Assembly (NCBI GenBank): GCA_030043455.1
Contig: JASHXQ010000131.1
Location: forward strand, 1 to 11,854
Reading direction: 5' to 3'
Source of the DNA: Nitrososphaerales archaeon
Lineage (GTDB): Archaea; Thermoproteota; Nitrososphaeria; Nitrososphaerales; CADDZS01
DNA length: 11,854 bases
Each line of letters opens with the position of its first letter. Positions within the stretch are counted from its first letter, which is position 1. The position numbers and the translations under genes are program-made. The notes under the pieces were generated by a model. The model searched no databases. It worked only from the letters and a program-made list of their open reading frames with translations, and was not told the DNA's origin. This document shows positions 6,748 through 11,854 of this stretch, in pieces.

Positions 6748-8259
6748 TTGCAAATTGTTGAATGCGTGCCCAACTTTTCTGAGGGCCGGAGACAGGATGT
6801 CATCAACGCGATTACAAACGCAGCACGAGATATTGGAGGAATCACTATCCTCGATTGCGAAAGTGATCCTAACCACAACCGGATGGTTCTGACCTTTGTG
6901 GGCTCGCCGGAAGCCGTGAAGACCGCGGCCCTCGCTGCCAGCGCCAAGGCGATCGCTCTCATCGATCTTACCAAGCATGTAGGGGAGCATCCTCGGATGG
7001 GAGCGGTGGATGTGGTACCGTTTGTTCCCTTAAGAGAAGTGACTATGGAAGATTGTATTGTTCTCGCCATGGGGTTCGCTAAAGAATACGCAGAGAAATT
7101 CGGAGTACCCGTTTTTCTCTATGAAAGCGCCGCCTCTAGACCAGATCGAAGGAATTTAGCAGATGTTCGTCAGGGGCAGTTCGAGGGGCTCCGGGAGCGC
7201 ATGGGGGTCGACCCGACGAGGAAACCTGACTTTGGACCCGATCACGTTCACGCAACGGCCGGGGCAACCGCGGTAGGTGCGAGGCCTGTCCTCATAGCCT
7301 ACAACGTGAACCTTGACACGTCAGATCTATCCCTAGCGAAAAAAATCGCCCATAAAATACGGGAGAGGGATGGAGGACTGCCGGCAGTGAAAGCTCTGGG
7401 TTTTGAGCTCAAGGATCGCGGCCTTGTGCAAGTTTCGATGAACCTTACAGATTACACGAAAAGCTCGATGGACGATGTTTTCGATGCTATTTCGAAGCTG
7501 GCTAAAGAAGACGCAGTAAAAGTCGTGGAAAGCGAGATCGTAGGACTTGTACCTCAGGAGGCGTTGACGAAAGCCTCCGTACATTATCTCTCTCTTAGGA
7601 ATTTCAGTTCCAGCCAGATCATCGAGAATAGGATCTTCAGTTCTGAAGTGATTCCGTCTGGCGATTCGAAGCTCGTTTTCACTTCTCTCACTGAATTTTC
7701 AGAACGAGTGAGCTCGAAAAATCCGACACCGGGGGGAGGGAGCGTTGCTGCTTACGCGGGGGTTCTGGCGGCATCTCTAGTGGCCATGGTTTGTCAGCTC
7801 ACGATCGACAGGAAAAAGTATGAATCGACTTGGGCGAGGTCTCGCGAGATCTTGAGCGAGTCGCTGGAATTGAAAACCCATCTGCTCGAACTCGTGGATC
7901 AAGACGCCTCGGCCTATGATCAAGTGTCCTCCGCTTACAAACTACCCAAAAATACCGAGGACGAGAGATCGGCACAGGCTTTCGAAATGAATGCCGCATT
8001 GAAGACTGCAGCTTCCATTCCAAGGAATACAGTGCTGTACTCCTACAAAACTTTCTTACTTGCGAAGGAGATCGCCGAAATTGGAAATAGAAATGCGGTG
8101 TCGGATGCGCAAACCGCAACTCAGCTATCCAAGGCGGCGATACTGGGTGCTTACGACAACGTGAAAGTCAATCTGCAGAGCCTTCCCCTTAAGGATGCGC
8201 AATTTACGGGAGAAATGCTGGCTGAGCTAGATCCGATAATCCAGGAAGTCTCAGGATAG
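6748..8259 (+). CDS. ftcD: bifunctional glutamate formiminotransferase / formimino-THF cyclodeaminase
   Basis: A 503-residue fusion of two folate enzymes. The N-terminal part transfers the formimino group of N-formimino-L-glutamate to tetrahydrofolate. The C-terminal part deaminates the product to 5,10-methenyl-tetrahydrofolate and ammonia. In animals this ends histidine breakdown. Residues 1 to about 300 carry IVECVPNFSEG, TKHVGEHPRMGAVDVVPF (His81 aligns with catalytic His82 of the mammalian enzyme) and VGLVPQEAL. From about 312 the cyclodeaminase domain shows NPTPGGGSVAAYAGVLAASL, with PGGG from residue 328. The TTG start is fixed because MQIVECVPNFSEGR is the usual N-terminus. No hutH, hutU or hutI lies in the window, so a histidine pathway is not shown; a pterin such as tetrahydromethanopterin might replace folate. 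Confidence 0.93.
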   Translation: MQIVECVPNFSEGRRQDVINAITNAARDIGGITILDCESDPNHNRMVLTFVGSPEAVKTAALAASAKAIALIDLTKHVGEHPRMGAVDVVPFVPLREVTMEDCIVLAMGFAKEYAEKFGVPVFLYESAASRPDRRNLADVRQGQFEGLRERMGVDPTRKPDFGPDHVHATAGATAVGARPVLIAYNVNLDTSDLSLAKKIAHKIRERDGGLPAVKALGFELKDRGLVQVSMNLTDYTKSSMDDVFDAISKLAKEDAVKVVESEIVGLVPQEALTKASVHYLSLRNFSSSQIIENRIFSSEVIPSGDSKLVFTSLTEFSERVSSKNPTPGGGSVAAYAGVLAASLVAMVCQLTIDRKKYESTWARSREILSESLELKTHLLELVDQDASAYDQVSSAYKLPKNTEDERSAQAFEMNAALKTAASIPRNTVLYSYKTFLLAKEIAEIGNRNAVSDAQTATQLSKAAILGAYDNVKVNLQSLPLKDAQFTGEMLAELDPIIQEVSG

Positions 8260-8290
8260 ACCTTAACCGATGACCCGTAAAAGAAATTTC

Positions 8291-8298
8291 AAATTACT
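8291..8298 (+). promoter_or_regulatory. TATA-like box for the SelB-like gene
   Basis: AAATTACT lies 25-32 bases before the TTG start at 8323, again the leaderless geometry. A purine run GGGGAGAG at 8306-8313 could act as a weak ribosome-binding site instead. Confidence 0.35.
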
Positions 8299-8322
8299 GT
8301 CGGCCGGGGAGAGTAATAATTT

Positions 8323-9294
8323 TTGGAAGGAAATCTGATCGGAGTCTTTGGATCAAATCCCGCCCTAAAATCTTCTTTCCTATCTTCAGTGGGAAAGAAG
8401 AGCGAGACTGAAGGCATTGTAGTCTATCAGAGAAATGAGTCCGGGAAAAAATATTCGTTCTTGGATGATCCGACTTACAGCGAAAAAATTCAGGGCTATG
8501 CGAGGATCGCCTCCATTAGCGATTACGCGATGTACCTTTATCCGCCGGAGGGCAAACTCTCTTCTTCGGATGGCGAACTAGCTGTATTGATGGATGCACT
8601 CCAGCTGTCGGGCAGGGTGGAGCTTGTGGACGCCAATCTGCCAGATCTCTCTGCGGTCCTGAAAACAGCGTTCAGGGGAATGACGTTGAGTTCTTACGCA
8701 GTTGAACAGAGAAACAGCAAATCTACAATTCTGGATCTTTCACAGGTTCAACCCCGGGGGAATTATCCCAAGGATTCTGCATTGATCTACATCGACCGAG
8801 CATTCAGCGTGAAGGGAGTGGGCCTTGTCGTGCTGGGCTTTGTTCTGTGCGGAACAGTTTCTGTCCACGATAAACTGCGCCTTCTACCTTCCGAGACCGG
8901 AAAACTTGCGGAAGTGAAAGGGATTCAAGTAAGTGACGAGGATCAAGAGACAACCGGTCGCGGAATTCGAGTGGGGTTATCTCTGAAAAACGTGGATGTC
9001 AAAGATTTCTCCAAAGTCTCATGGATGGACAACGGATCTTTCAAGACAGCTTCCGAGATCGAGTTCGACTTCAAGCAGTCCAGTTACTACAAGCAACCGA
9101 CGGTGGATCGCGATTTACATCTGGAAGCCAATGGGGAGACAATGGCAACGCGCTTGATTGCAGGAAAGTCGTCCGGCACAAGAGTGGCCAAGCTTGCCGC
9201 TGCAGTTCCGGTTTGGGCGGGAATGAACGTGTGCGTACTCGATTTGAACTCCAAGCCACTGCGGGTCGTAGGCGGCGGGGTAACAAAGAGCTAG
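8323..9294 (+). CDS. SelB-like / EF-Tu-family pseudo-GTPase (archaeal aSelBL type)
   Basis: A 323-residue protein with the layout of the first three domains of a translational GTPase but an eroded nucleotide site. The N-terminal 160 residues align by eye with the SelB G domain. GVFGSNPALKSSFL stands where the P-loop GHVDHGKTSL should be. FLDDPTYSEKIQGYARIASI replaces the DTPGH switch region, and VELVDANLPDL stands at the NKxD position. Residues about 163-245 (IYIDRAFSVKGVGLVVLGFVLCGTVSV...) are a good EF-Tu domain 2, and the rest is a domain-3-like barrel. The C-terminal SelB winged-helix domain is absent. This fits aSelBL, a SelB-related family in archaea lacking selenocysteine; its role is unknown. 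GTP hydrolysis is unlikely. The TTG start gives the first beta strand intact. The Fe-S carrier gene begins 43 bases downstream. Confidence 0.75.
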   Translation: MEGNLIGVFGSNPALKSSFLSSVGKKSETEGIVVYQRNESGKKYSFLDDPTYSEKIQGYARIASISDYAMYLYPPEGKLSSSDGELAVLMDALQLSGRVELVDANLPDLSAVLKTAFRGMTLSSYAVEQRNSKSTILDLSQVQPRGNYPKDSALIYIDRAFSVKGVGLVVLGFVLCGTVSVHDKLRLLPSETGKLAEVKGIQVSDEDQETTGRGIRVGLSLKNVDVKDFSKVSWMDNGSFKTASEIEFDFKQSSYYKQPTVDRDLHLEANGETMATRLIAGKSSGTRVAKLAAAVPVWAGMNVCVLDLNSKPLRVVGGGVTKS

Positions 9295-9337
9295 GGGCCA
9301 CAATATTCTAATACGACAAAAACCCATTTCTTGGGTC

Positions 9338-9760
9338 ATGCAGAGTTCTACTCAGAAGATCGTTACATTGTCTCCTCTGGCTATCGAGCGTGTCAAAGAG
9401 TTCATGGCCAAAGACAAGGATCAGGCTAATGGTTTGAGGATTTTTGTGGCTCCCGGTGGATGTTCTGGTTACCAATACGGCATGGTTCTGGAGAAGAATG
9501 CGAAGAGCGACGATATCAGCTGGGCGGAGGAAGGTATCAACGTCTACATGGACACCCAGAGCGCCAGGTTGATGGAAGGAGCAGAAATTGACTTTGTGGA
9601 GACCATTCAGGGTTCGGGCTTCAAAATTAGCAACCCCAACGCGGTGTCTTCATGTGGTTGTGGCAACTCTTTCAACACCGCGGAGGGCGGCCACTCTCAT
9701 GGCCACGGAGCTGAAGAGGAAGAAGAAGGCTGCGCCTGCGGGTGCGGCGGCGGCCACTGA
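9338..9760 (+). CDS. A-type Fe-S cluster assembly protein (IscA/HesB/ErpA) with His/Cys-rich tail
   Basis: A 140-residue HesB/IscA-family protein, which holds or carries iron or a Fe-S cluster for delivery to target enzymes. The three signature cysteines are present: Cys42 in APGGCSGYQYGM, and Cys106 and Cys108 in SSCGCGNSF. The core ends near residue 111, about normal for the family. An added tail of some 29 residues is rich in metal-binding and acidic side chains: GGHSHGHGAEEEEEGCACGCGGGH, with four His and three Cys. The tail could bind Zn, Ni or Fe, but that is inference. A TATA-like stretch (ATATTCTAAT, 9303-9312) lies 26-35 bases upstream of the ATG, suggesting its own leaderless promoter. 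No other Fe-S assembly gene is nearby. Confidence 0.92.
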   Translation: MQSSTQKIVTLSPLAIERVKEFMAKDKDQANGLRIFVAPGGCSGYQYGMVLEKNAKSDDISWAEEGINVYMDTQSARLMEGAEIDFVETIQGSGFKISNPNAVSSCGCGNSFNTAEGGHSHGHGAEEEEEGCACGCGGGH

Positions 9761-9803
9761 GAACTATCCTTGTTAGTTTCAATTTTCCGTTCAGATAGAG
9801 AGA

Positions 9804-9809
9804 TTTTTT
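9804..9809 (+). terminator. T-run terminator after the Fe-S carrier gene
   Basis: A run of six T followed by CGTCTTTC lies about 44 bases after the stop at 9760, with another T-rich patch (AATTTTCC) just before it. Archaeal RNA polymerase commonly stops at T-runs without a hairpin. No strong stem precedes it. Confidence 0.35.
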
Positions 9810-9907
9810 CGTCTTTCACTCGCTGCGCGTTCGGGGAAGGATCTGAAAGGGTAAGGAAGAAACCCTGCTTCCGCAGCAATTGGGCGGTATTATTCAGGGC
9901 GAGAAAA

Positions 9908-9954
9908 ATAAGGGCTCCCCTATAGCCGATAAGGGTGTGCCCGGGGTACTATAG
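9908..9954. repeat. imperfect tandem repeat, ATAAGGG ... CTATAG
   Basis: Two units share the same ends: ATAAGGG at 9908-9914 running to CTATAG at 9920-9925, and ATAAGGG at 9929-9935 running to CTATAG at 9949-9954. The insides differ in length (18 against 26 bases), but both are C-rich before the closing CTATAG, itself a palindrome. It may be a binding site pair or a duplicated RNA element. Confidence 0.4.
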
Positions 9955-10005
9955 TCATTTGGAGCAATGGGTATCTGTATGGCTAATGCATAACAATTAC
10001 GAGGA

Positions 10006-10018
10006 GGGGCCCCCTAGG
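10006..10018. repeat. GGGGCCCC palindrome followed by CCTAGG
   Basis: GGGGCCCC at 10006-10013 is self-complementary and abuts a second palindrome, CCTAGG, at 10013-10018. Both lie just past the stop codon of the minus-strand gene's frameshift-extended reading (TTA at 10021-10023), so they could mark its 3' end. Alternatively this is a protein-binding site. Confidence 0.35.
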
Positions 10019-10020
10019 CT

Positions 10021-10478
10021 TTAATTCACGCGTGTGCGAGCTTTGATAACTCGAACCGTTTGAAGCCGATCTTCCATGGTCTCCAACAAATTGGTATAGG
10101 TTTGACTCTTTCGGTTCAAGCCGGATGGGTTCTGATGTAATTTGCCCGCTCCTGTTGCAAGATCTCGACAAATTTTTCAAAATATAGTCGGGTACCAAAG
10201 GGCATTTCCTCCAGATTTTTCTCAACAGCCTTTACGATGTACGGGATAGCTCTACTGGACGACTTGATCTGAAATTTCATCGGAAGCTCCGGATTTTGAA
10301 TGACTTGAATGCTGGTCCGCAATTCAGCTGTCGAGCATTTCTCTCTAGCCTCTTTCTCGATTCGCTCGTACCAAAACCCGAGGACTTTCGGATCTAGTCC
10401 CTTCTGCGAGTTTTCAATCGCTCCTACCAGACGGCTTAACGCGTCCAATTCGGTAGCGTTCCCCGACTCTACCACCAA
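10021..10478 (-). CDS. unrecognised minus-strand gene, apparent frame break near its C-terminus
   Basis: The main frame runs from TTG at 10478 (or GTG at 10475, or TTG at 10448) to TGA at 10116-10118, giving 120 residues. I do not recognise the family. The sequence looks like a real soluble protein: LSRLVGAIENSQKGLDPKVL, FWYERIEKEAREKCSTAELR, PELPMKFQIKSSSRAIPYIV and MPFGTRLYFEKFVEILQQER suggest alternating helices and strands with balanced charge. Directly after the stop, another frame continues in similar style, LNRKSQTYTNLLETMEDRLQ then TVRVIKARTRVN, to TAA at 10021. One extra base near 10119-10124 would join them into about 152 residues. The gene is divergent from the oxidoreductase at 10640. 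If the break is not real, the gene ends at 10116. Confidence 0.6.
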
Positions 10479-10483
10479 AAAAG

Positions 10484-10494
10484 ATATTCAATAT
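10484..10494. promoter_or_regulatory. AT-rich inverted repeat between divergent genes
   Basis: ATATT-C-AATAT is a perfect inverted repeat immediately upstream of the minus-strand gene's TTG. It could be a TATA region (if that gene starts further in, near 10448) or an operator for a dimeric regulator. Position and symmetry are the only evidence. Confidence 0.35.
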
Positions 10495-10550
10495 TCGGAG
10501 GTAATGGAGAGACTTTAGACGAATAAAGCGAACGAGAGTTGCTCTTTCTG

Positions 10551-10558
10551 TTAAATTA
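10551..10558 (+). promoter_or_regulatory. TATA-like box upstream of the oxidoreductase
   Basis: TTAAATTA is the best TATA match before the gene at 10640 and predicts transcription starting near 10580, giving a leader of about 60 bases. A second candidate, TTTTTACA at 10590-10597, would give a leader of about 20 bases that still includes the ribosome-binding site. Confidence 0.4.
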
Positions 10559-10625
10559 CTCTCCCTCGAAGTAGAAAGATGACCCAAACTTTTTACAAAG
10601 TTCTTACGGTCTTGGGAAATCCGCT

Positions 10626-10631
10626 AGGAGG
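10626..10631 (+). promoter_or_regulatory. strong Shine-Dalgarno site AGGAGG
   Basis: AGGAGG lies eight bases before the ATG at 10640 and fixes that start. It is the only strong ribosome-binding site in the window; most other genes here appear leaderless. Confidence 0.75.
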
Positions 10632-10639
10632 AAAAGGGA

Positions 10640-11641
10640 ATGACCAAATTGAAAGTAGTCTCGTTCGGACTGGGTCCGATCGGATCATCCATTGCAAAAT
10701 TAGCTCTGACAAGAAAGGACTCTTTGGAGATCATCGGAGCTGTGGACGCGAATCCGGCCTTTGAAGGAAAAGATCTTTCCGAGTTTACAGGTGATTCTAC
10801 CACTACTGGCGTCAAGGTCACGAGATCGGCCGGCAAGCTCTACAAAGATGCAGATGTCATCCTTCACGCAACGAGTTCCTTTCTTTCGGTGGCTGAAGCA
10901 CAGCTCATGGAATTTTGCGAGAATGGCGTGGACGTCGTGAGCACTTGCGAAGAACTCGCGTATCCATGGGTCGCTCACAAAGAGAGTGCCGCCCGTTTAG
11001 ACCAAGCCGCAAAGAAACATGGAGTGACACTGCTTGGCACTGGAGTCAATCCCGGGTTTGTTCTAGATGCCCTTGCTATCACACTAAGTGGAGTCTGCGC
11101 CAGCGTTTCCGAGGTCAGAGCAATCAGAGTTCTGGACGCCACTCTGCGAAGAATTCCCTTTCAAAAAAAGGTCGGGATCGGTCTTTCTATATCAGAGTTC
11201 GAAGAGAACGTTCGGACTGGAAAGTTCGGGCACATCGGGCTCCCAGAATCGATCGCCATGGTGAGCGACTCGCTGGGAGCTCCAATTGACAAGATTGATC
11301 AAAAAATTTCTGCGAAACTGGCTGAATCCCCGGTGAAAACTGAAAATTTTGGCTTGGTTCCTCCGGGAAAGGTAATCGGCCTCGTTCAGGATGGTCAGGG
11401 CTATTCCAAAGGAAGGATGGTCGCCAGCTATCACATCGAAATGTACGCAGGCGCGACCAATCCGAGAGATGAGATCGAGCTGGTGGGCAATCCCACAATT
11501 AAACTGCAGATTCCCGGTGGAACTCCGGGAGATATTGCGACGAGTGCGATTATCGTCAATTCGATCCAGCGCACTGTCGACTCCGCACCTGGCCTGAAAA
11601 CCGTCCGCGATTTGAGACCCGCCAGCAGTGTCCTAAAATGA
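10640..11641 (+). CDS. NAD(P)-dependent oxidoreductase, 2,4-diaminopentanoate dehydrogenase / DapB-like family
   Basis: A 333-residue Rossmann-fold enzyme. The N-terminus KVVSFGLGPIGSSIAKL supplies the dinucleotide loop GLGPIG at residues 10-15, and VDANPAFEGKDL follows the second strand as in dihydrodipicolinate reductase-type proteins. The middle carries VVSTCEELAYPW and LLGTGVNPGFVLDAL, which I associate with the 2,4-diaminopentanoate dehydrogenase branch rather than true DapB. The DapB catalytic HHxxKxDxPSGT motif is missing. The C-terminal half (IEMYAGATNPRDEIELVG ... GGTPGDIATSAIIVNSI) fits the same branch. Family members oxidatively deaminate or reduce amine/imine substrates; the actual substrate here is open. 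Length is close to the family's usual size. The gene converges on the aminotransferase gene, with 25 bases between stops. Confidence 0.8.
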   Translation: MTKLKVVSFGLGPIGSSIAKLALTRKDSLEIIGAVDANPAFEGKDLSEFTGDSTTTGVKVTRSAGKLYKDADVILHATSSFLSVAEAQLMEFCENGVDVVSTCEELAYPWVAHKESAARLDQAAKKHGVTLLGTGVNPGFVLDALAITLSGVCASVSEVRAIRVLDATLRRIPFQKKVGIGLSISEFEENVRTGKFGHIGLPESIAMVSDSLGAPIDKIDQKISAKLAESPVKTENFGLVPPGKVIGLVQDGQGYSKGRMVASYHIEMYAGATNPRDEIELVGNPTIKLQIPGGTPGDIATSAIIVNSIQRTVDSAPGLKTVRDLRPASSVLK

Positions 11642-11648
11642 GATAGTT

Positions 11649-11663
11649 AGGGCAAGGCGCCCT
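11649..11663. terminator. small hairpin between convergent genes
   Basis: AGGGC at 11649-11653 pairs with GCCCT at 11659-11663 around a five-base loop, in the 25-base gap between the stops of two convergent genes. A short TTT follows on the plus strand. It could serve as a two-way terminator, though the T-run is poor. Confidence 0.35.
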
Positions 11664-11666
11664 TTC

Positions 11667-11854
11667 CTAAGATTTTGCCTGTTGCGCTTTTGCATACCTT
11701 TCAGTCGCGTCGATGTAACCGTCGATGTCTGCTCTGGAATGCGCTGTTGAAACAGCCCCGATGTGCCCTGGGATGAAATAAATACCATCCCGTGCAATGA
11801 GAGAAAAGTAGTAGCGCTTCTGGGCTTCTTTGGCGGAGGCCCCAACGTCCGAAG
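11667..11854 (-). CDS. class III aminotransferase, C-terminal fragment (glutamate-1-semialdehyde aminomutase-like)
   Basis: The minus strand is open from the window edge to TAG at 11667-11669 and gives 62 residues. The sequence runs KEAQKRYYFSLIARDGIYFI, then PGHIGAVSTAHSRADIDGYI, then DATERYAKAQQAKS. A tyrosine-rich helix, a 'dGI.f.P' turn and the S-x-A-H-x-x-x-D-I-D motif followed by a closing helix are typical of the ends of class III PLP aminotransferases. That group includes glutamate-1-semialdehyde 2,1-aminomutase (tetrapyrrole synthesis). The catalytic lysine lies outside the window, so the exact activity is not decidable. It faces the oxidoreductase gene tail to tail. Confidence 0.75.
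   Translation of the reverse strand, partial: SDVGASAKEAQKRYYFSLIARDGIYFIPGHIGAVSTAHSRADIDGYIDATERYAKAQQAKS

Larger units (their letters stand above)
9761..10020. other. 260-base gene-poor stretch with short repeats and weak stems
   Basis: No convincing gene was found on either strand between the Fe-S carrier and the minus-strand gene. The stretch holds a T-run, overlapping small stems (GGAAG 9855-9859 with CTTCC 9868-9872; CCCTG 9863-9867 with CAGGG 9895-9899), a degenerate tandem repeat at 9908-9954 and a G/C palindrome at 10006-10013. No tRNA or C/D-box pattern was seen. A structured RNA is possible but unsupported. Confidence 0.4.

Noticed and set aside
6485..6892. Plus-strand ORF of 135 residues
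   Set aside because: Only its first part (GKSPEDFVAAIRKKEIIEGW) looks like protein from the DUF4287 gene. The rest is an out-of-frame reading of that gene's end and of ftcD, into which it overlaps by 145 bases.
8323..9294. True SelB, implying a selenocysteine system
   Set aside because: The GTPase motifs are lost and the C-terminal SECIS-binding domain is absent. No selenocysteine tRNA or in-frame UGA selenoprotein was seen in the window.
9697..9879. 60-residue minus-strand ORF over the Fe-S carrier tail
   Set aside because: Its proline/serine-rich end is merely the reverse reading of the His/Glu/Gly-rich tail codons. No promoter or recognisable domain is present.
9908..9954. Seed of a CRISPR array
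   Set aside because: Only two units with shared ends of six or seven bases and unequal internal lengths. There are no regular spacers and no cas gene nearby.
10095..10135. GGTTCAAGCC resembling a tRNA T-arm
   Set aside because: The stem would have a six-base loop, no acceptor or anticodon arm can be built around it, and the region reads well as the end of the minus-strand gene. The nearby minus-strand GGTTCGAG fails in the same way.
10309..10518. Plus-strand ORF ending SEVMERL, with GGAGGT near an ATG
   Set aside because: It is antisense to the better minus-strand gene. The purine run is only two bases from the ATG, which would encode just four residues before a stop.

Overview
The window looks like chromosomal DNA from an archaeon with roughly balanced base composition. 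The evidence is indirect. Most genes begin at or very near an expected transcription start, with an A/T-rich TATA-like box about 25-35 bases upstream and no Shine-Dalgarno site. TTG is used as a start codon unusually often (520, 3641, 6748, 8323, probably 10478). One gene encodes a degenerate SelB-like factor of a kind known from archaea without selenocysteine. A Thaumarchaeota/Nitrososphaeria-type or Thermoplasmata-type lineage would fit, but no ribosomal marker lies here, so the lineage is inference.

Layout, left to right. (1) 1-461: the 3' end of a metallo-beta-lactamase-fold hydrolase and a small charged hypothetical gene. (2) 520-3591: a PLP aminotransferase of the aspartate aminotransferase family and an M3B oligoendopeptidase F, suggesting peptide and amino-acid turnover. 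(3) 3641-6695: an AMP-forming acyl/acetyl-CoA synthetase, a PP-loop asparagine-synthase-like gene starting in a GTGA overlap with its stop, and a small DUF4287-type gene. The last two both contain apparent reading-frame breaks. (4) 6748-9760: a fused glutamate formiminotransferase/formimino-THF cyclodeaminase, a SelB-like pseudo-GTPase, and an A-type Fe-S carrier with a His/Cys/Glu-rich tail. (5) 9761-10639: a gene-poor stretch with short repeats and inverted repeats, and an unrecognised minus-strand gene that also seems frameshifted. (6) 10640-11854: a 2,4-diaminopentanoate dehydrogenase / dihydrodipicolinate reductase-like oxidoreductase, convergent with the C-terminus of a class III aminotransferase.

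Several products handle amino acids or peptides: peptidase, two aminotransferases, formiminoglutamate breakdown, a diamine-type dehydrogenase and an amide-forming PP-loop enzyme. This suggests amino-acid catabolism, with the CoA synthetase activating resulting short acids; that link is inference. The most unusual points are the SelB-like pseudo-GTPase next to a metal-binding Fe-S carrier, and four inferred single-base frame breaks within about 4.6 kb even though longer homopolymers in neighbouring genes are intact. I found no CRISPR array, insertion sequence, tRNA or rRNA.
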